Source: Pimelobacter sp. (GTDB taxonomy: Bacteria > Actinomycetota > Actinomycetes > Propionibacteriales > Nocardioidaceae). Taken from it: a stretch of DNA of 35,517 nt. Positions 15,518 to 23,426 of this stretch are shown in pieces. Every line of letters starts with the position of its first letter. Within the stretch, counting starts at the first letter, position 1. The translations under genes were made by a program, and so were the position numbers. Below the pieces are notes generated by a model. It ran no database searches. It was not told the DNA's origin and saw only the letters and a program-made list of their open reading frames with translations. The DNA is taken from NCBI GenBank assembly GCA_002698575.1, contig NZZG01000033.1:1-35517 (forward strand), read 5' to 3'.

Positions 15518-16675
15518 TCAGCGCTGGTCCTGGCGCTTGACGACGACCTCGCGCAGGATCAGCAGGACAGCGGCGGCGGTCGGGATCGCGAGCAGGGCGC
15601 CGACCACGCCGAGCAGGGCAGCGCCCACGAGGGCGGCGATGACGGTGACCGCACCGGGCACGTCGACCGAGCGCTTCATCACGCGCGGGTAGATCACGTA
15701 GTTCTCCACCTGCTGGTAGACGAGGAAGAAGATCGCGCAGATGATCCCGGTGCGCAGGTCCGTGGCGAACGCGATGGCGGTCACGATGACCGCACCGATG
15801 GTGGCGCCGATCATCGGGATGACGTCGAGCAGGGCCACCACGAACGCCAGTGCGACGGCGTACTCGCCGAGCCCGACGACGACGAGCAGCACGAGCGAGG
15901 AGAGCCCGGCGGTGAGCGCCACGATGAAGGCGCCGGAGACGTAGCCGCCGATGTTGCGGATCACCCGGTCGCCGAGCTTGGTGACCCGCTCGCGACGCGA
16001 GGCGGGGGCCAGGTCGTAGAAGGCGTTCTTGGTGATCTCGAGGGAGGCGAGGAAGTAGAGCGTCAGGACGATGACGATGAAGGCGTTGAACAGGACCGAC
16101 AGGACCTGGAGCCCCAGGCCGAGAGCCCCGCCGAACAGGCCACTGATGAAGTCCCCGTCGGCGACGTAGTCCTCGATCTTCTTGATGATGCCGTACTCGT
16201 CGTTCAGGTCCCTGACCTTCTGGTTCTCCTGGAGCTGGTCGAGCCAGCCGGGCACGTTCGCGGTCAGGGAGGCGACCTGGTCGGTGATCACCGGCACGAT
16301 CGCGACCACGAAGAGCGCGACGGCGCCCAGGGCAGCCACGATCACGACGCCGACCGACCACGAGCGTCTCAGGCCGCGGCGTTCGAAGAACTCCACCGCC
16401 GGGTTCAGGCCGGCGGCGAGGAAGAGCGCGACCACGACGAGGAGCAGCACGGAGCCGATGCCGACGACGGCCTGGAAGAGGAACCAGGCGAGCAGGGCGC
16501 CGAGAGCGCCGACGAAGCCTATGTAGAAGGGGTTGCGACGTGAGAACGGTGCGCCGGGCTCGCCGAGGTCGTCGGCCGGCGTGAAGATGCCGACCGACTC
16601 GTGCTCGTCGTCGTGCTCCTGCTCGTCGGCAGGCGTGACCCGGTCCGCCTCGACGGGATCCGGGTCGAGGCTCAA
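15518..16675 (-). CDS. AI-2E family permease
   Basis: 385 aa. A charged N-terminal tail of about 50 residues precedes roughly eight membrane helices typical of the AI-2E (TqsA/PerM-like) family; conserved elements include FLAAGLNPAVEFFERRGLRRSWSV, IGGYVSGAFIVAL, VVALLDVIPMIGATIGAV and YQQVENYVIYPRVMKRSVDV. Members export small molecules or act as Na+/H+ antiporters; a true AI-2 role should not be assumed. The start is TTG at 16675, overlapping the upstream coiled-coil gene stop (TTGA), so translation is coupled. The convergent neighbour ends 9 bp away. Confidence 0.92.
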   Translation of the reverse strand: MSLDPDPVEADRVTPADEQEHDDEHESVGIFTPADDLGEPGAPFSRRNPFYIGFVGALGALLAWFLFQAVVGIGSVLLLVVVALFLAAGLNPAVEFFERRGLRRSWSVGVVIVAALGAVALFVVAIVPVITDQVASLTANVPGWLDQLQENQKVRDLNDEYGIIKKIEDYVADGDFISGLFGGALGLGLQVLSVLFNAFIVIVLTLYFLASLEITKNAFYDLAPASRRERVTKLGDRVIRNIGGYVSGAFIVALTAGLSSLVLLVVVGLGEYAVALAFVVALLDVIPMIGATIGAVIVTAIAFATDLRTGIICAIFFLVYQQVENYVIYPRVMKRSVDVPGAVTVIAALVGAALLGVVGALLAIPTAAAVLLILREVVVKRQDQR

Positions 16676-17922
16676 CTCTCGTCCTCGGCGAACCCGGCGA
16701 CCACGTCGCGCAACGAGGCCAGCTGGGCGGTGATGGCGTCGCGACGCTTGACCAGCCGGTCCAGGTCGGCCTTCGTGGCCGCGATCTCGCGCTGGGCGGC
16801 GTCGTCGCCGGCGGTCGTGATCTGCTCGGCCTTGTGGTTGGCCGCAGCCACGATCTGCTCGGCCTCGCGGCGCGCCCGGTTCAGCAGTGCCTCGGACTCG
16901 GTCGTCGCCGCGCTGCGGTTCGCGTTGGCCTGCTGGGTGGCGGCGGTAGCACGGTCCTCGGCGGCGGCGGCGCGCTGCTCGGCCTCCTCGACGAGCCGCT
17001 TGGTCTCGGCGACGGCGGTGTTGTGGTGGTCGGTGGCCTCGCGGGCGAGGCGCTCCTTCTCCACGGCGAGCGTGCGCCGGGCCTCCTGCACCTCGCGGTC
17101 GGCCGCGGCGCGGGCCTGCTCGACCTCGCGCTGCGCGCCGGTACGCATCTCGGAGCTCTCCTGCTGCGCCGCGAGCCGGATCTGGTCGGCCTCGCGCTGG
17201 GCCGCGGCGACCAGGTCGGTCGCCTCGCCCTGGGCCAGCGCCCGCTCCTGCTCGGCATCGGCCACCATCCGCGAACGGCTCTCGTCCAGCTCGCGGAGCT
17301 GGACGACCTTCATGTCCTCGATCTCGCGGGCGGCGTCCGAGCGGATGGCGCGGCCGTCGCGCTCGGCCTGGGCGCGGATCTCCGCGGCGTCACGCTGGGC
17401 AACCTCGCGGATCTCGTCCGCCTCCTCCTCGGCCAGGCGCAGCATGGTGCTGGCGCGCCCCCCGAGACCGGCGTACGACGGGGACTTCATCTCGGCGAGG
17501 TCCCGCTTGGCCTGCTCGAGGCGCTCCTCCAGCTCGAGCACGCGCGTCTCGGAGTCGGTCAGGCTGGCGCTGAGGCCGGCCTTCTCGCTGCTCAGCTGGT
17601 GGATGCGGGCATCGACCGTCGCGCGGTCGTAGCCGTTGCGACGGACGACGGGGAACGAGTCCGTGCCGGAGGGGGCGGGAGCGCCGGGTCGAGCAGCGGT
17701 CGCTCCCGCGGCCGGTCGCTGGCCCTGCCCCGGCGGTGGCAGCACGGGACGGGACTGGTTCGGACGGCCGGCTGCGGAGCTCGGCGCCGTCGGCTGCTTG
17801 TCGACCGCAGGGATCACCTGGGTGGACTCGGCGTCGGGCGACGACGACGACTTCTTCTCGCCGCCGGAGGTGGGGGACTCGTCGGGCTCCTCGTCGAAGA
17901 TGGACAGGCCCTGGTCACTCAT
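16672..17922 (-). CDS. DivIVA/FilP-like coiled-coil protein
   Basis: 416 aa from the ATG at 17922, with GAGGA upstream; an in-frame start at 17961 is less likely. The first 90 residues are low-complexity Pro/Ser/Gly. At about 94-104 RRNGYDRATVD resembles the membrane-binding start of DivIVA-type proteins, and from about 105 to 400 the chain is an almost unbroken coiled coil rich in Ala/Glu/Arg (repeats like AAQREADQIRLAAQQ). Such proteins form cytoskeletal or polar scaffolds (FilP/Scy/Wag31 type) in actinobacteria. Coupling to the AI-2E permease suggests a membrane-associated pair. A 15-bp palindrome lies about 80 bp upstream. Confidence 0.85.
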   Translation of the reverse strand: MSDQGLSIFDEEPDESPTSGGEKKSSSSPDAESTQVIPAVDKQPTAPSSAAGRPNQSRPVLPPPGQGQRPAAGATAARPGAPAPSGTDSFPVVRRNGYDRATVDARIHQLSSEKAGLSASLTDSETRVLELEERLEQAKRDLAEMKSPSYAGLGGRASTMLRLAEEEADEIREVAQRDAAEIRAQAERDGRAIRSDAAREIEDMKVVQLRELDESRSRMVADAEQERALAQGEATDLVAAAQREADQIRLAAQQESSEMRTGAQREVEQARAAADREVQEARRTLAVEKERLAREATDHHNTAVAETKRLVEEAEQRAAAAEDRATAATQQANANRSAATTESEALLNRARREAEQIVAAANHKAEQITTAGDDAAQREIAATKADLDRLVKRRDAITAQLASLRDVVAGFAEDES

Positions 17923-18003
17923 GAAGTGGTCCTCGCATCGGTCGGGGGGTGGCGATCGCAATGATCCCCGATGGCCCCAACCGATCCCACCCCGGGTCGA
18001 TGA

Positions 18004-18018
18004 ATTCTCGCCGAGAAT
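18004..18018. repeat. 15-bp palindrome ATTCTCG-C-CGAGAAT
   Basis: Perfect 7-bp arms around one central base, between the ccr stop (18055) and the coiled-coil gene start (17922, same strand). A local AT-rich palindrome in GC-rich DNA, a likely operator for the coiled-coil/AI-2E operon; the binding protein is unknown. Confidence 0.5.
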
Positions 18019-18054
18019 CTGCCCGGAGCGGGACCGGTCACGCCAGGCGCTGGT

Positions 18055-19404
18055 TCAGACCCCGCGGAAGCGGTTGATGGCGGTCTCGTGCTGGGCGCGG
18101 AGCTCGTGGTCGCGGACGCCGAGACCCTCCTCGGGGGCGAGGCAGAGGACGCCGACCTTGCCCTGGTGCTTGTTGTGGTGCACGTCGAGGGCAGCCTGGC
18201 CGACCTCGTCGAGGCTGTAGGTCCGCGACAGCGTCGGGTGGATCTTGGCCTGCGCGATGAGCCGGTTGGCCTCGAACGCCTCGCGGTAGTTGGCGAAGTG
18301 GCTGGACACGATCCGCTTGAGGTTCATCCACAGGTAGCGGTTGTCGTACTCGTGCATGAACCCGGTCGTCGAGGCGCACGTGGTGATGGTGCCGCCCTTG
18401 CGGGTGACGTAGACCGAGGCGCCGAAGGTCTCGCGGCCCGGGTGCTCGAAGACGATGTCGATGTCCTCCCCGCCGGTGAGGTCACGGATCCGCTTGCCCA
18501 GGCGCTGCCACTCCTTGGGGTTCTGCTGGGTGTTGTCCTCGTTCCAGAACTGCCACTTCTCCTCCGAGCGGTTGATGACCATCTCGGCACCCATCGAGCG
18601 CACGATCTTTGCCTTCTCCTCGTTGGAGACCACGCAGATCGGGTTGGCGCCGCCGTTGAGGGCGTACTGCGTCGCGAAGCCGCCGAGACCGCCGGAGGCG
18701 CCCCAGATCAGGACGTTGTCGCCCTGCTTCATCTGCCCGGCGTTCTTGGAGACCAGCTGCCGGTAGGCCGTGGCGTTGACCAGGCCGGGGGAGGCGGCCT
18801 CCTCCCGGGTGAGGTGGTCGGGCTTGGCCAGCAGCTGGTTGGACTTGACCAGCGCGATGTGGGCCAGGCCGCCGAAGTTGGTCTCGAAGCCCCAGATCCG
18901 CTGCTGGGGGTCCATCATCGTGTCGTCGTGGCCGGCGGGGTCCTCGAGCTCGACGGAGAGGCAGTGCGCGACGACCTCGGCCCCGGGCTGCCACTTGGTG
19001 ACGCCGGGCCCGGTCTTCAGCACCACGCCGGCCAGGTCGGAGCCGACCACGTGGTAGGGCAGGTCGTGGCGCTTGGTGAGCTCGGAGAGGCGGCCGTAGC
19101 GCTCGAGGAACCCGAAGGTCGAGACGGGCTCGAAGATCGAGGTCCACACGGTGTTGTAGTTGATCGCCGAGGCCATCACCGCGACGTAGGCCTCCCCGGG
19201 ACCGAGCTCGGGCAGCGCGACGTCCTCGACGTGCAGCGACCTGCGGGGGTCCTTGTCGCGGGAGGCGACGCCCTCGAACATGCCGGCCTCGTCCTTGTGG
19301 ACCGTCACCGCGCGGTAGGACTCGGGCAGGGCGAGGTTGGCGAAGTCCTCGGTCGTGGCGTCGCCGGCCTGGCCGGCCTGGATGGCGTCAAGGATGTGCT
19401 GCAC
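18055..19404 (-). CDS. ccr: Crotonyl-CoA carboxylase/reductase
   Basis: 449 aa, normal family length. It reductively carboxylates crotonyl-CoA with NADPH and CO2 to (2S)-ethylmalonyl-CoA, the defining step of the EMC pathway and a source of polyketide extender units. It is an MDR-fold protein with the NADPH loop IWGASGGLGGFATQYA (about 233-248). The four residues known to form the CO2 pocket in the Kitasatospora enzyme (Asn81, Phe170, Glu171, His365, from memory) appear conserved as the Asn of AINYN (82), Phe-Glu of WGFETNFGG (173-174) and His of SSHFANY (369). The GTG start has AGGAG at a somewhat long spacing. The epimerase gene lies just upstream on the same strand. Confidence 0.96.
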   Translation of the reverse strand: MQHILDAIQAGQAGDATTEDFANLALPESYRAVTVHKDEAGMFEGVASRDKDPRRSLHVEDVALPELGPGEAYVAVMASAINYNTVWTSIFEPVSTFGFLERYGRLSELTKRHDLPYHVVGSDLAGVVLKTGPGVTKWQPGAEVVAHCLSVELEDPAGHDDTMMDPQQRIWGFETNFGGLAHIALVKSNQLLAKPDHLTREEAASPGLVNATAYRQLVSKNAGQMKQGDNVLIWGASGGLGGFATQYALNGGANPICVVSNEEKAKIVRSMGAEMVINRSEEKWQFWNEDNTQQNPKEWQRLGKRIRDLTGGEDIDIVFEHPGRETFGASVYVTRKGGTITTCASTTGFMHEYDNRYLWMNLKRIVSSHFANYREAFEANRLIAQAKIHPTLSRTYSLDEVGQAALDVHHNKHQGKVGVLCLAPEEGLGVRDHELRAQHETAINRFRGV

Positions 19405-19455
19405 GAGTCATGTCTCCTAGCGAGTGGCGAGCAGGGTGGTGATGGATCGCGCCGA

Positions 19456-19472
19456 AAGATACCGGTGGGTAA
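19456..19472 (-). promoter_or_regulatory. ccr promoter with TTACC-N4-GGTAA-type operator
   Basis: ATACCGGTGGGTAA (19459-19472) matches TTACC-N4-GGTAA at 9 of 10 positions. On the minus strand it reads TTACCCACCGGTAT and its end overlaps the -10-like TATCTT (19456-19461), about 50 nt before the GTG of ccr. The overlap with the -10 suggests repression, as with the site covering the ecm -35. Confidence 0.55.
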
Positions 19473-19507
19473 CCACGGCTGGGGCCGAGTGTGCCGGACG
19501 TCTCAGT

Positions 19508-19527
19508 GCCTGTCAGGGCCTGTCAGG
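19508..19527. repeat. Tandem GCCTGTCAGG repeat
   Basis: Two adjacent perfect copies of the 10-mer (19508-19517, 19518-19527). Each contains the 9-bp palindrome CCTG-T-CAGG. It lies 28-47 nt downstream of the epimerase stop, so it could be that gene's terminator or a protein-binding site upstream of ccr. Confidence 0.45.
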
Positions 19528-19554
19528 CGCACGCGCAGGCTCAGGGGGACGTCG

Positions 19555-19998
19555 TCAATGCGCCGCGGCGGGCTCGACGAGCTCGACGAGGATCCCGCCG
19601 GCGTCCTTGGGGTGCACGAAGTTGATCCGGGAGTCGCTGGTGCCGCGCTTGGGGGCGTCGTAGAGCATCCGCAGCCCGCGCTCGCGCAGGATGGCCGAGA
19701 CCTGCTCGACGTCGGTCACCCGGTAGGCCACCTGCTGGCAGCCCGGTCCGTTGCGGTCGAGGTACTTGGCGATGGTGGAGGTCTCGTCGATGGGCGCGAG
19801 CAGCTGCACGCACGACGTCGAGTCACCCACCGCCATCATCGCCTCGCGCACACCCTGCTCCTCGTTGACTTCCTCGTGCGCCACCGTCATGCCGAAGGTG
19901 TCGCGGTAGAAGGCGATCGCCTCGTCGAGATCGGGCACGGCCATCCCGACGTGGTCGATCGCGGTGAACAGGTGCTCGGGAATCTGCAGGTCGCTCAT
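19555..19998 (-). CDS. mce: Methylmalonyl-CoA/ethylmalonyl-CoA epimerase
   Basis: 147 aa VOC-fold enzyme that interconverts the 2R and 2S forms of methylmalonyl- or ethylmalonyl-CoA, needed because Ccr makes 2S and Ecm uses 2R. It has the two paired beta-alpha-beta-beta-beta modules: AIDHVGMAVPDLDEAIAFYRDTFGM (first His metal ligand) and GPGCQQVAYRVTDVEQVSAILRERGLRMLYD, ending GGILVELVEP (Glu ligand). The second module has QQ where many epimerases have HH; I recall QQ as usual in actinobacterial members, so this is probably a lineage form and not damage. The ATG at 19998 (MSDLQIPEH) is chosen over 20034. It is probably upstream of ccr in the same direction. Confidence 0.93.
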   Translation of the reverse strand: MSDLQIPEHLFTAIDHVGMAVPDLDEAIAFYRDTFGMTVAHEEVNEEQGVREAMMAVGDSTSCVQLLAPIDETSTIAKYLDRNGPGCQQVAYRVTDVEQVSAILRERGLRMLYDAPKRGTSDSRINFVHPKDAGGILVELVEPAAAH

Positions 19999-20112
19999 GG
20001 CGACATCGTCCACTCCGCTGCGACCGCAGGACAAGGTGTCTCACCACGAGGATCCGGAGCAGGTGTGACATGTGCCTCAGTGGGTGCTCCGCGGACACTC
20101 TCGCTGCCCACG

Positions 20113-20129
20113 TGACTCGTGGGTAGTCT
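20113..20129 (+). promoter_or_regulatory. Thiolase promoter with weak TTACC-N4-GGTAA-like site
   Basis: TGACTCGTGGGTAG (20113-20126) matches 7 of the 10 defined positions of the ecm/ccr palindrome, and its end overlaps a -10-like TAGTCT (20124-20129). The 5' leader would be about 30 nt and contains GGAGG before the ATG at 20165. Low confidence on sequence alone; the location at a functionally linked gene is the support. Confidence 0.3.
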
Positions 20130-20164
20130 CGGGCGAACTCACCCGAACTTCCAGTGGAGGCAGC

Positions 20165-21355
20165 ATGTCCGGAACCGTCATCGTCGCCGGGGCCCGTACC
20201 CCCATCGGCCGCCTGCTCGGCGGCTTCAAGGGTCTCTCGGCCGCGGACCTGGGTGGCGTCGCCATCAAGGGTGCGCTCGAGAAGGCCGGGGTGACCGGCG
20301 ACCAGGTCGACTACCTCATCATGGGCCAGGTCATCCTCGCCGGCGCTGGTCAGAACCCCGCTCGCACAGCGGGCATCGCCGCCGGGCTGCCGCTGTCGCT
20401 GCCCTCGATCACCATCAACAAGGTGTGCCTGTCCGGCCTCAACGCCATCGCCACCGCCGACCAGATGATCCGTGCCGGCGAGGCCGACATCATCGTGGCC
20501 GGCGGCATGGAGTCCATGACGCAGGCCCCGCACCTGCTGCCCAAGTCCCGTGAGGGCTTCAAGTACGGCGACACGACCCTCGTCGACTCGATGGCCTACG
20601 ACGCGCTGTTCGACCAGGCGACCCAGCAGGCGATGGGAGCGCTGACCGAGCAGTGCAACGCCTCCGGCACCCAGCTCAGCCGCGAGGAGCAGGACGAGTT
20701 CGCCGCAGCCTCGCACCAGAAGGCCGCGGCCGCCTGGAAGAACGGCGTCTTCGACGACGAGGTCGTCCCGGTCTCGATCCCGCAGCGCAAGGGCGACCCC
20801 GTCGTCATCAGCCAGGACGAGGGCGTCCGCGGCGACACCACGGCCGAGTCCCTGGCGGGTCTGCGCCCGGCCTTCTCGAAGGACGGCACCATCACCGCGG
20901 CCTCCTCCTCGCAGATCTCCGACGGCGCGTGCGCCGTGGTCGTGATGAGCAAGGCCAAGGCCGCCGAGCTCGGTCTGGAGTGGCTCGCCGAGATCGGTGC
21001 GCACGGCATGGTCGCCGGCCCCGACTCGACGCTGCAGATGCAGCCGGCCAACGCCACCGCGAAGGCGTGCGCCAAGGAGGGCATCGACCCCAAGGACCTC
21101 GACCTGGTCGAGTTCAACGAGGCGTTCGCGGCCGTCGGCATCGAGTCGGCCCGCTCGCTGGGTCTCGACGAGTCGAAGGTCAACGTCAACGGCGGGGCGA
21201 TCGCGCTCGGCCACCCGGTCGGCATGTCCGGGGCCCGGGTCGTGCTGCACCTCGCTCTCGAGCTCAAGCGTCGCGGCGGCGGCACGGGCGCTGCTGCCCT
21301 GTGCGGTGGCGGTGGCCAGGGCGACGCCCTGATCGTCAAGGTTCCCTCTGCCTGA
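20165..21355 (+). CDS. Acetyl-CoA C-acetyltransferase (thiolase)
   Basis: 396 aa. It condenses two acetyl-CoA to acetoacetyl-CoA, the entry step of the EMC route, or works in reverse in fatty-acid breakdown. All thiolase elements are present: nucleophile Cys88 in [11 protein letters not shown], His350 in [12 protein letters not shown], and Cys380 in [10 protein letters not shown]. The length and the N-terminus [22 protein letters not shown] fit biosynthetic acetoacetyl-CoA thiolases. The ATG at 20165 has a GGAGG 9 bp upstream; an upstream in-frame start at 20072 would run through the promoter. It is divergent from the epimerase and its end overlaps the extended meaB frame. Confidence 0.95.
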   Translation: MSGTVIVAGARTPIGRLLGGFKGLSAADLGGVAIKGALEKAGVTGDQVDYLIMGQVILAGAGQNPARTAGIAAGLPLSLPSITINKVCLSGLNAIATADQMIRAGEADIIVAGGMESMTQAPHLLPKSREGFKYGDTTLVDSMAYDALFDQATQQAMGALTEQCNASGTQLSREEQDEFAAASHQKAAAAWKNGVFDDEVVPVSIPQRKGDPVVISQDEGVRGDTTAESLAGLRPAFSKDGTITAASSSQISDGACAVVVMSKAKAAELGLEWLAEIGAHGMVAGPDSTLQMQPANATAKACAKEGIDPKDLDLVEFNEAFAAVGIESARSLGLDESKVNVNGGAIALGHPVGMSGARVVLHLALELKRRGGGTGAAALCGGGGQGDALIVKVPSA

Positions 21356-22331
21356 GCAGTCCGGGCCCGGGCGCCGCAGCGCGGCGTCGGTCCCCGATCT
21401 CGTCGCGTCCGCCCGTGCCGGTGAGGCACGGGCGGTCGCGCGCCTGATCTCGCTCGTCGAGGACGAGTCGCCGCTGCTGCGCGAGGTCACGGCGGCGCTG
21501 GCGCCGCACACGGGTCACGCGCACGTCATCGGTCTCACCGGGTCGCCCGGGGTCGGCAAGTCCACCTCCACCGATGCGCTCATCCGGGCGTTCCGGGCAG
21601 CGGGCCGCCGGGTGGGCGTGCTGGCGATCGACCCGTCGTCCCCGTTCTCCGGTGGCGCGCTCCTGGGCGACCGGGTCCGGATGGGTGACCACGCCACCGA
21701 CGAGGGCGTCTACATCCGCTCCATGGCCGCCCGCGGTCACCTGGGCGGCCTGTCGTGGTCGACTCCGCAGGCGATGCGGGTGCTCGACGCGGCCGGCTTC
21801 GACGTCGTGCTCGTCGAGACCGTGGGGGTCGGGCAGAGCGAGGTCGAGGTCGCCGGGCTCGCCGACACGACGGTCGTCCTGCTCGCGCCCGGGATGGGCG
21901 ACGGCATCCAGGCCGCCAAGGCCGGCATCCTCGAGATCGGCGACGTGTACGTCGTCAACAAGGCCGATCGCGACGGGGCCGACCAGGTCGCTCGCGACCT
22001 TCGCGGCATGCTCCACCTCGTCGACCGGAGCTCGGGTGGGTGGCAGCAGCCGATCCTCAAGACCGTGGCGCAGGAGGGCGAGGGCGTCGTGGAGGTGGTG
22101 GCGGCGCTGGACGAGCACCTGGCCTGGCTGGGGTCCTCCGGACAGCTGGTGCGTCGTCGTGCCCGGCGCGCACGCGCCGAGATCGAGGCCATCGCGGTCG
22201 CTGCACTGCGACGGCGCTGGACGGTCGTCGGGGAGCACGACGAGCTCGACGCCCTGGCGACCGCGGTCGTCGACGGGACCAGCGACCCGTATGCGGCCGC
22301 GGACCGCCTGCTCGGGCAGCTCGGCACCTGA
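21348..22331 (+). CDS. meaB: MeaB-type GTPase, mutase chaperone, apparent CTG start
   Basis: 327 aa if begun at the CTG at 21348. MeaB-family G proteins gate cobalamin loading and protect acyl-CoA mutases such as Ecm. The frame encodes, in order, [19 protein letters not shown], the Walker A loop GSPGVGKS (about 65-72), [34 protein letters not shown], the Walker B/switch segment [16 protein letters not shown] and the base-specificity motif NKADRDGAD. The first ATG, GTG or TTG in frame is the GTG at 21612, which is already past the Walker A loop, and the upstream stop is at 21330. The real N-terminus therefore needs a non-canonical start: CTG at 21348 with AAGG at 21338-21341, overlapping the thiolase gene by 8 bp. 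Confidence 0.88.
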   Translation: MPEQSGPGRRSAASVPDLVASARAGEARAVARLISLVEDESPLLREVTAALAPHTGHAHVIGLTGSPGVGKSTSTDALIRAFRAAGRRVGVLAIDPSSPFSGGALLGDRVRMGDHATDEGVYIRSMAARGHLGGLSWSTPQAMRVLDAAGFDVVLVETVGVGQSEVEVAGLADTTVVLLAPGMGDGIQAAKAGILEIGDVYVVNKADRDGADQVARDLRGMLHLVDRSSGGWQQPILKTVAQEGEGVVEVVAALDEHLAWLGSSGQLVRRRARRARAEIEAIAVAALRRRWTVVGEHDELDALATAVVDGTSDPYAAADRLLGQLGT

Positions 22332-22389
22332 CCGGAGCCGACGGCTGCTGGTCGCTGTCGGCGGGTGCGACGTGTGTACCCTCCCTCGG

Positions 22390-23412
22390 GTGGACACCTG
22401 GGAGCTCGCGGACTTCCCGTTGGAGCCCCAGGACCCGCCCACCGTGGTGGAGGTGACCGGTGCCCTGCTGACGAAGGTCGAACGCGGGCCGCTGCGGATC
22501 TACGGGCGCCCCAACCGCTACATCAAGGGTGCTGTCTACGACGCGAAGCGCCACCTGGTGGTCGAGTCGCAGAAGGCAGCGGTGCCCAACTACCCCTGGG
22601 TGGCCGCAGACCCCTCCAAACTCTCCCAGCGCGGCAACGTCCGACGCACCCTGCGCGGACGGTGGCTGTACGGCGGGCACTGGATGCAGCACTTCGGGCA
22701 CTTCCTCATCGAGACGCTGCCCACCTTGTGGCCCGAGGCCACAGGTCTCGACGGCCTCGTGTTCCACAAGTACCACCGGATGCCCTCCTCGGTAGAGCCG
22801 TGGATGCAACGGGCCCTCGACCTCGTGGGGATGGCCGGTCTGCCCGTGGACGTCGTCGGGACCGGCTCGGGGGTCATCGAGGTCGAGAACCTCGTGGTCC
22901 CGGGACGCCCGGTCGTCCCGGGAGGCTGGGCGCACCCGCAGGCCCGCGAGGTGTGGATGCGGCTCGGCAGCCAGTTCGTCGACCCGGCTGCGCCGCGTCT
23001 CGTCTTCCTGTCACGCACCCGGTTCAACGCCGCGCGCGACGCCTCCGGCGACGCCACCGGGACCAAGGCCCGCAGGACGAGCGCCGAGCGCGACCGGGAG
23101 CTGGATCACGTGTTCTCCGAGGCCGGCTTCGCCGTCGTCTCGCCCGAGGAGCTGCCCATCGACGAACAGTTCCGTCTGTTCGCCAACGCCGAGGTCCTGG
23201 CTGGGTGCTCCGGCTCCGCGCTGCACATGTCGGCCTTCGCCCCGGACGGGGCCAAGGTGATCGAGGTGGGCGACAGCCGCAATGCCGACCGGCCGCAGCG
23301 CACCCAGCTGGTCATCGACGCACTGCGCGAGCATCGGCGGCTCTTCGTCCCGGCGGGCGCTTCGGCGCAGAGCATCTCCGAGACGCTGAGCCGTCTCGAC
23401 CTCTCGCGCTGA
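22390..23412 (+). CDS. Glycosyltransferase family 61-like (DUF563) protein
   Basis: 340 aa. The middle has GHWMQHFGHFLIETLPTLWPEATGLDGLVFHKY, the typical nucleotide-sugar-transferase block of GT61/DUF563 proteins, and the C-terminal third has LVFLSRTRFN, then EELPIDEQFRLFANAEVLAGCSGSALHMSAFAPDGAKVIEV, the conserved family ending. No membrane segment or signal is seen, so it is presumably cytoplasmic and acts on cell-surface glycans. The GTG start is seven nt after TACCCT (22377-22382), indicating a leaderless transcript, so it likely has its own promoter and is separate from meaB. The acceptor is unknown. Confidence 0.85.
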   Translation: MDTWELADFPLEPQDPPTVVEVTGALLTKVERGPLRIYGRPNRYIKGAVYDAKRHLVVESQKAAVPNYPWVAADPSKLSQRGNVRRTLRGRWLYGGHWMQHFGHFLIETLPTLWPEATGLDGLVFHKYHRMPSSVEPWMQRALDLVGMAGLPVDVVGTGSGVIEVENLVVPGRPVVPGGWAHPQAREVWMRLGSQFVDPAAPRLVFLSRTRFNAARDASGDATGTKARRTSAERDRELDHVFSEAGFAVVSPEELPIDEQFRLFANAEVLAGCSGSALHMSAFAPDGAKVIEVGDSRNADRPQRTQLVIDALREHRRLFVPAGASAQSISETLSRLDLSR

Positions 23413-23426
23413 CGGTCGAGCTGCGC

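Noticed and set aside
15518..16675. Autoinducer-2 exporter as a quorum-sensing element
   Set aside because: AI-2E family membership does not establish AI-2 transport; no luxS or lsr genes are in the window.
18088..20115. 675-codon plus-strand frame opposite ccr and the epimerase
   Set aside because: Shadow of two well-recognised minus-strand enzymes.
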